DNA of 20,932 nt from a virus, in IMG/VR virus record IMGVR_UViG_3300025168_000836, positions 1 through 20,932 of that record. The stretch is one strand, 5' to 3'. Positions 1 to 8,800 of this stretch are shown here, piece after piece. Position 1 is the first letter of the stretch, and each line of letters begins with the position of its first letter. Under the pieces are notes generated by a model. It was not told where the DNA came from, made no database searches, and worked only from the letters and a program-made list of their open reading frames with translations. Position numbers and translations under genes: made by a program.

Positions 1-1435
1 CTATCTTACCTTGAGCATCATAGTTTTTTAAAGCTTCGCCTGACGCTTTAAACAATTCTTGAATAGCAGTGTGTTTATCTTTTATAACTTGATACTCTCC
101 AAGCGCGGCTTTTTTACTCTTGCTTAAGCTGTCTAACTTTTCTTTACCAATAGCTTCTAACACTTTTTTATCGAACTCATCCACTTTACCGGTACCCCAT
201 ATACTCGCTTTATCAGCTATACGTTCAGCTATTAAACCCTGCTCTTTTTGTGCGGTTAATATATCAGTGGCAATACGTCCAACCTCTGGGTCGCTTTTAT
301 CGATACCTTCAGCTTCGATTGATATCTTATCTCTATCTTCTTCTGTTAACTGATAATTCTTTTTTTCTTCTGGACTTAAACCTTCCAAGCCTTCACGGAA
401 AGCTCTTTCGGCAACCGATAATTTAGCTTGCGCGAAAGCATCAGCTCCTTTAAGTTTACCAAATAAACCTATATTGCTAGCCCCCATACTCTTTATTCTA
501 TCAACCTCTTCTTTAGCGCTAGAACTATCTCCACTTTCAGCATTCTTAAGTGCATCAAAATACTTATTACCTTCTAACGGTTTAACCCAGTTGCCCTCGC
601 TATCTACTTGAGTCCAGTTTTGAGCGTCTTCTAACTCCTGCATGTTCTCTAATACCTCATTAAGCTCACTTTGGCTGTCCTCAGCGGCTTTGGTTCTTTC
701 ATCACTCGTTATAGCTATTCCCTCTAAACTCTTTTCAAAATCAGCGTACTTGTCGATAGCTCTCTCGCGCATCCACGTATCCATAGTGGCTACTTGCTCT
801 GGTTTTGTTACATCAAAACTTTTCTTTTCACCGTTTTCAGCAGTTACAACAATGCCCTTACCAGTGTGTAAAATAGCTGTACTAAACCCGTACCTAGTAT
901 AGTTTTTATTAAAGTCAATAGCGGATTGTCGTGCTGTTTGCTCAGGAGTAGGATTTTCGATGTCTGACGGAGAGCTAAGCACCGCGTTAGGCATTGGTCT
1001 GGAGTCTATAGCTTCTTCAGAAGTGTCGCCGCTAGTCTTTACAGACTTAGCTAGCTTTTCCTCTTTAGCTATCTGCTCATCGTGCTCTTTATTCTCTCCT
1101 GGCACTACGGTACTCCTGTCAACCTTCTGGTTATTCCAGTAGTCAGTGTCTATAGATACAGCTGAGATATCCTCCGCTGAAGCATCCGCAACGGTAAGAG
1201 CTACGCGTTCTTCTTTAGGTTGGCTTTCATTTTTTACCTCAGAAACCTCAAACTCAGGGAACTTAGAGTTGACTACAGAATAGTCATAATTGTGTTCTTC
1301 AGCAGTAGCAACATAATCCTTCAATACTTGAAGATCGTAATCTTTAAGTTCCGGGAATTTAGACACTACAGTATCCCAATCATAGCCATCACTCTGAGCG
1401 GTGGCTACGAGATCTTTTAATAATTGCTCATTCAT
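1..1435 (-). CDS. Large internal/ejection-type virion protein, 3' end off window
   Basis: I translated this frame by hand from the ATG at 1435-1433 to the left edge and found 478 open codons with no stop, so the gene continues beyond base 1 and its C-terminus is missing. The start overlaps the upstream gene's stop in an ATGA tetranucleotide, suggesting translational coupling. The protein begins MNEQLLKDLVATAQ. Residues 6-30 and 38-62 are two copies of a motif ending SKFPE. An acidic, low-complexity linker follows (about 65-160), then a largely helical, Glu/Lys/Ala-rich region rich in predicted coiled coil. I see no transglycosylase or peptidase motif in the visible part. Its place at the end of the structural operon, after two smaller helical proteins, resembles the large internal core protein of T7-like phages (gp16 position). 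That role is inference from position and composition; a tape-measure or unrelated virion protein remains possible. Confidence 0.8.
   Translation of the reverse strand, partial: MNEQLLKDLVATAQSDGYDWDTVVSKFPELKDYDLQVLKDYVATAEEHNYDYSVVNSKFPEFEVSEVKNESQPKEERVALTVADASAEDISAVSIDTDYWNNQKVDRSTVVPGENKEHDEQIAKEEKLAKSVKTSGDTSEEAIDSRPMPNAVLSSPSDIENPTPEQTARQSAIDFNKNYTRYGFSTAILHTGKGIVVTAENGEKKSFDVTKPEQVATMDTWMRERAIDKYADFEKSLEGIAITSDERTKAAEDSQSELNEVLENMQELEDAQNWTQVDSEGNWVKPLEGNKYFDALKNAESGDSSSAKEEVDRIKSMGASNIGLFGKLKGADAFAQAKLSVAERAFREGLEGLSPEEKKNYQLTEEDRDKISIEAEGIDKSDPEVGRIATDILTAQKEQGLIAERIADKASIWGTGKVDEFDKKVLEAIGKEKLDSLSKSKKAALGEYQVIKDKHTAIQELFKASGEALKNYDAQGKI
1250..1420 (-). repeat. Two-copy 32-residue-period protein repeat
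   Basis: Within the partial gene at the left end, codons 6-30 (bases 1346-1420) and 38-62 (bases 1250-1324) encode matching segments offset by exactly 32 residues. By hand count 15 of 25 positions are identical, including LKD, VATA, YD and SKFPE. The DNA copies differ at many synonymous positions, so the duplication is old and has been kept at protein level. It is probably a small helical docking module, but no function can be read from it. Confidence 0.8.
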
Positions 1436-2562
1436 TGTCTTGCGCTTCCACCAGAGTTATTAGCTGCAGTTTCTTTATTGTACTCTTTTAAAGCTGTTTG
1501 ATATATATTCATATCCTTTTTAGTCTGCCAGTCAGCAGCTACTTCAGCTAGTAAATCAGTGTCATTTTTTAAAGCCTCTAAAAGTATTTTCAAATTCTCT
1601 TTGCTTAGCTCACTAGATTCTATGAAACCAGTGTCATCAAGGCCTGTCATTTTTTCTAATGCTTCTTTATCTTTCAGTTCTATCTTAAAATCAATACCTC
1701 CTTGTGTCGCAGATAGAGCCGCTCTTAAATCGTCTTCTAAAGAAGTCTCCCCGTACCAAGCGTCTTCAAGAACAGATGTAGCTTTTGCTTTGCTTCCTCT
1801 AAGTTCTTTAGCTAAAGCTTTATGGTGAACATGGTAAGTACCTCTTTCACTAAAATGCTTACCTGTAGAACCAAGGTCATGAGCTTGGATAGAATAACCC
1901 ATTGCGCTTTCTTCTCTGACAATAGGACTCATTCCACCTGTTAAAATCTCCTCTGCTCTTCTACGTGAAACTTCCCCAACACCTGGAACATTGAAAACCA
2001 TTTCACCTTTATTTGGTCCGTCTTTAGCTACATAAACATCCGCAGATCCATCTAAAGTATATAGAGCATCTAGTATATCCCTATTCTCAGCGGCTTCAGG
2101 TGATTCCCCTTTAACTGCTTTACCCCATCCATACTCTTTGTGAATTTTGTATCCTGTCTCCATGAGGGTTTTCCATGACTGTAACTGTTGACTCCTCTCT
2201 CCTTGGTCTTTCAATAACTTCTGCTGGGTTTTTTTGTCACCTGTTCTAACGGCCTCTAGGTATTCTTCTTGATATCCTTTTTCTAAATCAGAAAACTGAT
2301 CAAATAAATTCGCGTTTGCCCAAGAACCTTTGTCGCCCATACCTTCTAAACCTGCATCCCAAGCTCGCTCTCTAGTTTCTGTATCCTCTTGTTTCTCCGC
2401 AATCTGATCTGTTACATCCGTAGCTATCTTACCTACTTCATCTGCCATAGCAGCTTTTTGAAGATGCTTTCTAGCATCCCCGCCAAGTCCAGCTCTCGCT
2501 ACTCTTGATTGTGTTCCTTGTGACAACCTATAGCTAGGTGCCGATGTTCCTGTTTCTGCCAT
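1432..2562 (-). CDS. Predicted internal virion protein, family not recognised
   Basis: This 376-residue protein starts MAETGTSAPSYRLSQG; I do not recognise a named family. The N-terminal half (about 20-160) is charged and mostly helical, with many Lys, Glu, Asp and Gln, and reads like a coiled-coil virion component. Residues about 160-215 look beta-rich (DVYVAKDGPNKGEMVFNVPG). A His-rich stretch, TYHVHHKALAKEL, lies near 245-257. The C-terminus is helical and ends in a flexible Asn/Gly/Ser tail. There is no signal peptide or membrane segment. It lies 2 bases after the preceding gene and shares an ATGA overlap with the following large gene, so the three are probably made together. By position it matches the middle protein of a three-gene internal-core cassette. 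That role is inferred from context only. Confidence 0.75.
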   Translation of the reverse strand: MAETGTSAPSYRLSQGTQSRVARAGLGGDARKHLQKAAMADEVGKIATDVTDQIAEKQEDTETRERAWDAGLEGMGDKGSWANANLFDQFSDLEKGYQEEYLEAVRTGDKKTQQKLLKDQGERSQQLQSWKTLMETGYKIHKEYGWGKAVKGESPEAAENRDILDALYTLDGSADVYVAKDGPNKGEMVFNVPGVGEVSRRRAEEILTGGMSPIVREESAMGYSIQAHDLGSTGKHFSERGTYHVHHKALAKELRGSKAKATSVLEDAWYGETSLEDDLRAALSATQGGIDFKIELKDKEALEKMTGLDDTGFIESSELSKENLKILLEALKNDTDLLAEVAADWQTKKDMNIYQTALKEYNKETAANNSGGSARQ

Positions 2563-2564
2563 GA

Positions 2565-3347
2565 TTATTGTTGTTTAAGCACTACTTCACCTTGGTCATT
2601 AAACGTGTAGCCAGGGGCTAAACTACTATATTCTCCTGTTACAGGGTTTAGTTCTCCAAGACTGGTGACACCTTGCTCTTGTAAAGACCCGACTTCATCC
2701 GCTGTTGTTGTTTTATTACCACCCCAATTTCCATCCATAGCTCCAGCGAAACTAGTCAACCCACTAGCCGCGGTGCCTATACCAGCCATCATCTGCTGTC
2801 TGCCAGTAGCTTCCATTGCTTGAGCGTTAAATACTTGATCTGCAGACATACCCATCAGGGTTTCGGTTTTACCAAACTGCATGTTCCTACTCATGAGATC
2901 ACCCTGTCTTTCTAGTCCTTGTATTCTACCAGCCTCAGCTCTTTCTAACTTCTGATTCTGAGCTTCTTGAGCTCCAATAGAAGCTGAAGCTTGTTGAGCT
3001 TGTAAAGAACCTTGGTTAGCTAAACTCTGCGCTAAAGCCGCTATCCCAGATGAACCGGCTGCACCACGCATCTGACCCATGATATTAGCTTGACTCTGCA
3101 TAGCTTGTTGTTTTTCAAAATCCGCTTGCTGTTGGTTGATAGTTAAATCCTCCATAGTGTTCTCCATGTTAAGATATGGATTACTAGTATCTAAAGCTTC
3201 AAAAGCTTTCTTATGTCTACCCATTTCCTCTCGAGCTTTCTTAGCTTCTTCAGCGGCATCCTCAGCGGCTCTTTTACCCTGCACTGCTTTAGTTATACCT
3301 GAAAAGGCATTAACTGCTGCTCCTATGGCCATTAGTGGTATTGGCAT
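2565..3347 (-). CDS. Predicted small ejection/internal virion protein
   Basis: This 260-residue protein begins with a short hydrophobic stretch (residues 1-22, MPIPLMAIGAAVNAFSGITK), followed by a charged Ala/Glu/Lys helix (about 25-50) and a long Gln/Ala-rich helical region (about 70-160: QQQADFEKQQAMQSQANIMG, then ALAQSLANQGSLQAQQASAS). A second apolar Gly/Ala-rich segment sits near 186-205. Two apolar segments flanking a long Gln/Ala helix is the style of small ejection proteins that insert into the host envelope, such as T7 gp14, but I see no sequence homology to gp14 itself. It is the first of three close-packed genes ending the operon, and the 58-base gap in front of it is one of the few real gaps in the window. 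The start used is the first ATG after a tandem AT-rich leader. Confidence 0.75.
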   Translation of the reverse strand: MPIPLMAIGAAVNAFSGITKAVQGKRAAEDAAEEAKKAREEMGRHKKAFEALDTSNPYLNMENTMEDLTINQQQADFEKQQAMQSQANIMGQMRGAAGSSGIAALAQSLANQGSLQAQQASASIGAQEAQNQKLERAEAGRIQGLERQGDLMSRNMQFGKTETLMGMSADQVFNAQAMEATGRQQMMAGIGTAASGLTSFAGAMDGNWGGNKTTTADEVGSLQEQGVTSLGELNPVTGEYSSLAPGYTFNDQGEVVLKQQ

Positions 3348-3350
3348 GAT

Positions 3351-3370
3351 TAATTTATTTTAATTTATTT
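3351..3370 (-). repeat. Perfect tandem decamer in the leader of the internal-protein genes
   Basis: On the coding strand the unit AAATAAATTA occurs twice back to back, ending 3 bases before the ATG at 3347. It lies in the 58-base gap 3348-3405, which has no gene. The remainder of the gap is AT-rich with no clear terminator, and I cannot identify a sigma-type promoter in it. The A-rich repeat may act as a translation leader or be part of a promoter. Confidence 0.6.
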
Positions 3371-3405
3371 GCTAAGCGTATTAATATAGTTACACTTTAT
3401 AGCAT

Positions 3406-3771
3406 TTATTTACTGCTCTCGAACATGTCCATACCTACGCTAAATAGCTCTGCTTGAGTAGTAGAGTTGTTTACTAACTTAACTTCGGCGTAATAACCTA
3501 GTATAGAACTTAAGTTTGCTTTGTTATCTTTGCTGAATAGAATAAACACACCAGTATCTCCGTTTATATCTCCAGCCATAGAGCTTTCACATATAACAAC
3601 TGGTGTCGACGAGTCTCTGTTGTTTATCTGCCTAATCTGTCCTATCTCAATTATATCCCCGTTATTAGTGCTAAACCCTCCCTCGCTTTGTCTAGCTACG
3701 TGATACGCGGTATCCCCGACTTGACAGGAAGCGTTTAAAGGAGCGTCGAATGTTAATGTTACTTTTGCCAT
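3406..3771 (-). CDS. Small beta-rich virion-associated protein, unknown role
   Basis: This 121-residue protein starts MAKVTLTFDAPLNASCQVGD and reads as alternating beta strands throughout. The pattern 'TFD-PLN-S-QVGDTAY' near residues 7-24, followed by IIEIGQIRQI (about 40-50), is one I associate with small conserved proteins in marine phage structural operons, where no biochemical role has been fixed. It has no signal peptide, membrane segment or catalytic motif that I can see. It lies 2 bases after the fibre-like gene and before the 58-base gap that precedes the internal-protein genes, so it is the last gene of that sub-cluster. A small tail or fibre accessory protein is a reasonable guess, but only a guess. 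Confidence 0.7.
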   Translation of the reverse strand: MAKVTLTFDAPLNASCQVGDTAYHVARQSEGGFSTNNGDIIEIGQIRQINNRDSSTPVVICESSMAGDINGDTGVFILFSKDNKANLSSILGYYAEVKLVNNSTTQAELFSVGMDMFESSK

Positions 3772-3773
3772 TG

Positions 3774-5810
3774 TTATGGTGCGTAAGTTATTATATCGTC
3801 TATATATATAGCTACATCTGCTGTAGCTTTAATTTCATTGACCTCTAGATATCCAGTGATAAAAACGCTTGTACCACTCATGTTGGCTTGTATGCTATGA
3901 AGACTAACATCCGCAGAAGCGTTACCACCTGAAAATCTTAAACTAGCACCATTACTAAACGATTGAGTACCGCTAAATGTTATAGCCGTAAGGCTCGTAG
4001 GAGCGGCGTTAACAGTTAGTTTTTCACCTGCTACGGTTTTAACTTCCGTACCCGTAATAGTCATACCGTTTACTATACCCCTTGTGTTAGCCACGGCTTG
4101 GGATGTAGACTTAGTACTTAGAGAGGTTATATTAGTTTTAACACTTGTTAAACCGCCGACAGCACCCTTTAAATCTGCGCCAGATGTAATAGAAATAACA
4201 TCTGAAGCCCCGTTCCTAGCAATTAGAAAACTGAATGGGAATAAATTAGCTGTATTGGTGGTAAACTTTATATCTGTTGCGGCGGCTACCGTACAGCTTT
4301 GACTTAGGGTTACCACATTTTTGCTTATAGCGTTTACAGTTGTATTATGCTTTATCCCGCTACCTGTTATAACCATCCCAGTAAACACCCCAGATGGGTT
4401 ATCTTCGAGAACAAGTCTTGTAGATAAAGACCCGCCTGTACCACCTTTAAATATAACAGAAGTAGGTTTAGCGCGCCCAGGTCCAGAACCAGATGCAATA
4501 GCGCTCTTAGACACTGATAAGTTTAGACTTCCATTTGACGCGGAGGTAGCGTACCTAGCCGAGTTGTAAGTAACAGGTTTAATTGTAATAGTGTTTACAC
4601 CGTTTTTAATTATGGTTGCATCACCAGCTTTCTGCGGTACGTTTGAATTTAAGGTTGTCGCTGAACCAGCTACAATACCCGAAACGGTTACATCGTATCT
4701 AGTATCACTTGAAGCATCAGGTAGTAACACATAGTTAACGTTAACCCCTTTTGCGTCGCAAGTACTACTCAGAGATGTTACAGCTGTTTGAAAAGCCCGT
4801 GTGTCAAAGTTGTAATACCCATTTGAAGCAGCGGTAACGGTAGAGGTTGTACTAGTTTTCTTTTCTATAGATAACTTGTACGGAGCGTTAGCGCTTCCAA
4901 ATACTCTTATAGGTATCTCCCCTTGGGAAGATGTAAGAGACGGTGGGTATGACACGCTGTGTATGCGATTTTCCGTAGACGCCGACGGTATCTCATATAT
5001 AGTATGCGTAATATCAGAATCTGGAACCCCAAAAACCAAAATGTTATCCGTGTATAAATCAGCATCATCTCCCATAGCCTCTACAAAAGCACTCCAGTTA
5101 AACTCATACCGCACTGTAAACCCAGTTAGGTTGAAGTCTGTGTGAGCCAAGTCCACTATCTCAGCACTGTACAACCCAGCCAACGAATAAGTTCCTTGAA
5201 AAGCTGTGTAAATAAGGTTTTCGTCATAGTAATACAATGAGTCCGCGACAAAGGTTACCGCGGCAACAACAACGGGTCCATGTGACAAAACAGTTCCAGA
5301 AAAAGTATGCTTAGTAGCGGAATCAACTGTTTTAGTATAATCGCTGGATGTTGTAACCGTGTGGTTATCGTTAGACGTCCATGAAATTGGGAGAGAAAAT
5401 TCATGAGAAGCCGGTACTATAGGATCGAGTTCAGACTCCTCAAGGTCTATGTTTACACTTACGCTATCAGTTGGCATAAAAGCGTTAAACGTTATAGCCA
5501 TATTCACTTTGTTATCTTGAGTACCTATGGTACCAAGATTCGTAAATACCACCTGGTTAATCTTGTCATCCGCATCCCATATAGAGGCGCTGTCGTTCCA
5601 TATATATGTTTCGTTAGAAACCGGTGCAACTAAATGTCCGTTTTTTATTTTAAAGTTTTTCGCTTGAATCGTAAGCCCATTCCAACTATTGTCATTAGGG
5701 TTTACGTTTGTTAAGACTATATTACGAACTTGCCCAGCAGGTTCTTCAACCCCAGATATTGCTCCAATTGTTAGCTGGGAGCTAGCTTCGTCTATGTAGT
5801 AATTAGCCAT
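3774..5810 (-). CDS. Predicted tail fibre/appendage protein, beta-rich
   Basis: This 678-residue protein (MANYYIDEASSQLTIGAISG) is rich in Ser, Thr, Asn, Val and Gly and looks beta-stranded from end to end, as expected for a fibre or tail appendage. The N-terminal ~110 residues differ in style from the rest and could be the virion-attachment domain. The C-terminal third has two related segments: one near residue 473 (TGMVITGSGIKHNTTVNAIS) and one near 577 (NGMTITGTEVKTVAGEKLTV). These resemble beta-repeat units common in phage fibres. I see no sugar-lyase or intramolecular-chaperone motif. It lies 2 bases downstream of the muzzle-type gene and 2 bases upstream of the small beta protein. Host-range function is inferred from composition and position; a structural head or tail decoration protein is the alternative. 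Confidence 0.65.
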   Translation of the reverse strand: MANYYIDEASSQLTIGAISGVEEPAGQVRNIVLTNVNPNDNSWNGLTIQAKNFKIKNGHLVAPVSNETYIWNDSASIWDADDKINQVVFTNLGTIGTQDNKVNMAITFNAFMPTDSVSVNIDLEESELDPIVPASHEFSLPISWTSNDNHTVTTSSDYTKTVDSATKHTFSGTVLSHGPVVVAAVTFVADSLYYYDENLIYTAFQGTYSLAGLYSAEIVDLAHTDFNLTGFTVRYEFNWSAFVEAMGDDADLYTDNILVFGVPDSDITHTIYEIPSASTENRIHSVSYPPSLTSSQGEIPIRVFGSANAPYKLSIEKKTSTTSTVTAASNGYYNFDTRAFQTAVTSLSSTCDAKGVNVNYVLLPDASSDTRYDVTVSGIVAGSATTLNSNVPQKAGDATIIKNGVNTITIKPVTYNSARYATSASNGSLNLSVSKSAIASGSGPGRAKPTSVIFKGGTGGSLSTRLVLEDNPSGVFTGMVITGSGIKHNTTVNAISKNVVTLSQSCTVAAATDIKFTTNTANLFPFSFLIARNGASDVISITSGADLKGAVGGLTSVKTNITSLSTKSTSQAVANTRGIVNGMTITGTEVKTVAGEKLTVNAAPTSLTAITFSGTQSFSNGASLRFSGGNASADVSLHSIQANMSGTSVFITGYLEVNEIKATADVAIYIDDIITYAP

Positions 5811-5812
5811 GT

Positions 5813-8800
5813 TTATTGTATATCAATAGTTATAGTTACACCACCTCCGTCACTAGGACTACTGTGTACCACAGACGCTACGCCTAATCCTTGTACGGTT
5901 AATTCTTTTTCATCTAGATTACTTAAAGAAGTATCTTCTCCACTAGGATATCCAAAGTACTTACCTTCTTTTTCCTTAAACTCTATGTTTCCAGTTGACT
6001 GCTGGTCAGTTGTTATACTATCTACGTACCAACCAGATTGTGCGGTCAAGTTAAAATACTCCCCGTCGTAAACATTATTTGTAGACGTTACACCACCACC
6101 ATCAGTGTATACGCCGTTTAACATGGGGACACTATTAACACCGCTGAAGGCTGACACCTTACTCTGAGACCCCTCGTAGTTTATAGCACCAAAGCTCTTC
6201 ACAGATCCTGGTATGTCATTTATTACCAATGTTACACTAGAGTTAACAGGTGAAGCACCGTAGAAAGTGTTATAACTACTATTTGTATGATGCTCCCATA
6301 TATGTCCTTGATAGAAAGTGTAGTAACCATTGTTTACGCTCACCCCGTGTTCAGGTATAAAAGACTTAAAACTAGTCCAACCCTTAGACATTTCACAATA
6401 AGATAACGTAGCTGTATCGTATGGATCTACGCTAGTTAAATCATAGCGCTTGTCAAGTGTTATGTTGTATTCGTTTTTCCGCTCGTCATACGTACCTATA
6501 GCCTTCTTATTTACAGCAGACATGTAGTCTGAGAAGTAATCTTTCATACCAATATCAGATATAGGTCTAACCCCTTCGCCTGATAAAACTAAAACTCTAC
6601 CTTTAGAGGTGTCTGTAAAATAAACGTTATACGGAGTAACAGCTAACGACTCTGGATTAGTCCCTATACCAAAGTCTCCTTGATATGGTGTTACGTCTCC
6701 AATAACCGCGTTACTCGCTACTAGCTGTGGGTTTCCATCTGCGTTGTACAAAGCGTCTTTATTTGTAACGGCGCGTAGAATTTTATCTTCACAAAACAAA
6801 GCTAACCTTGTGTCTCGGTTAACTAAGGCTTGTATGCTGCCATAGACTGGGTTTAAGTCTTTTGTGATCTTCTCAGCCATTATAAACTGATTAGTTTCAT
6901 TAATACCAGACATGGAGTTGTATATTCCAGACCAAATTAAACCGTGCTTTCTTCTTTCTTCTTTAATCTTACCATTTATAGTACTAGAAGCTTTAACCCC
7001 ATTATCCAATTGCGGAGCATTAAAGTCATCCCTTATGCGGTCAGATTCTACCCCGTTCCCGTAACTCCAGCAGTTGCTCCAATCCAATATGTGGAGTTGG
7101 CTATATAGTTTATGCTCTGATTCTACATTGGAGTTTGGATCTCCGTGTAAAGTTAAGCTATTGAAAGACACACTATCAAAAGCTCCATTAAGGTTTGCTG
7201 TTACTTTATATGAATCTCTTATAGTAAAAGTTAAAGTAGAACCTGTCGCTATAGCACCTCCTGAAACTAAAGATTTAGTTGGGGTAAAAGCTAACGTTTG
7301 ACCTCCGCTCCAACTTGTTACAGTATGCGTAGTTGCCGCTCCCCCTTGTGCGCTTGAGTCATCTAAGATAAACGTAGATCCAATAGGTATAAATTCTTCG
7401 TTAGTGTCTTCTGCTAAATAAACGGGGTTTAAACCACTAGCTTGATAGTATATATCTAGCTCAGCCGCGTCTTTAGGCTCTGTCTCCCATATAGCCGAAT
7501 CTTGAACAAATTCACCTTCACCGCTGCTACCCGGGATTAGAATATGAATTTCATCTTTATTTGTGGTATCGTGATTTAACGCTCTTCTGTAATCTCCTTC
7601 TGAGTTTGACGGCCCACCAAACGCCGTAGCTTTTGTACCTTGAATTGGATTATATCCACTAGCCCCAGAACCTATCTTTGGTTGAACCTTTATAGTCCAA
7701 CGTTGTCTTAAATTGGTACCAAAGTAATGCTCGTAAGCTTTGTTAGCATCTGTAGGCTCAGGACCTGTGCGCATGTTTCTAATGCCAAAAGCCCCAGTGA
7801 GTCTATCAGAACCATCCTCCCAGTGGTCGGTGTTGCCGTAAACATCGTCCGTCATTACAGTATACTCCTGCGCGTCTGGATCTCTAGCAAACTTAAACAC
7901 AGTACCAGGCGTGGTTAATTTGAATATAAAATCTGAAGCGTGGTTATACACTTCGTTTTGATCGTTTACTAATTGAAGTTGATGGGCGTATGGAACGGTG
8001 TGATCCCAATTCCAGTAATCACCTGGATAACCTATACCCATACCAGTCCATGATATATCCATATAACTAGCCGTGCTGTCATCAGTGTGCCATATACCTC
8101 TGCTAGGTAAACCTTTTTTAGGTATCATGTTAGCGGTGTTGGGTGAACCCGCGAAAACAGGGGCGCCTTCATCTTCATGATAATCAGCGCTTTCAACATC
8201 AAGCCCTTGAAAATCCTGAAACTTGTAACCCGGATAACTCTCTTGCGCCTCGTAAAAGTTATCCATGCCCTTACCAGAGCTGGATGACCCAGTGAGTGAA
8301 TACGCTGTAGCACCATCTATAAAAAAGCTTTGTTGTTTCGCTAAATAACTCCAAAAGTTAGCTATAGCATTATTATCGCCTTGATATCTATCATGCAGTG
8401 CTTCTATAGGATCTGAATCAATCTGGCCTGTCGATATACCACTATCAGCTGGAACTTTTTCGTTACCACTTGCGTTAGCACTTCCTCCCCAGAAGTACGC
8501 GGCTTGGCTTTCTACGGTAACATGATGAGCATACTCTGTTGGATGTTTTGATCTATCATCTGTATACCCGTTTGCTTCAAAAGGTATTGTCAATGGTTCC
8601 GCGGGAATATCTTCGTTTGGGTTTTTCTTATAACCGTTATTATTTAAGTATCTTAAACTCCAAGAGTCGCTTACTTGAAGCGAGCCTCCCTGTTGCCCTA
8701 GCACGTCGTTTTGCAGAGCAGTGTCTTTGATTATTTTAACGAAAAACCTGCCGTTAAATTCAGGTTTATTTTCAGTTTCAGTTTCGTAAAACTCAATAAA

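Noticed and set aside
3371-3390. TTAATACG on the coding strand, resembling the start of a T7 promoter
   Set aside because: Only about seven bases match TAATACG; the following sequence does not continue as a phage RNA-polymerase promoter, and no such polymerase is encoded in the window. Expected by chance in AT-rich DNA.
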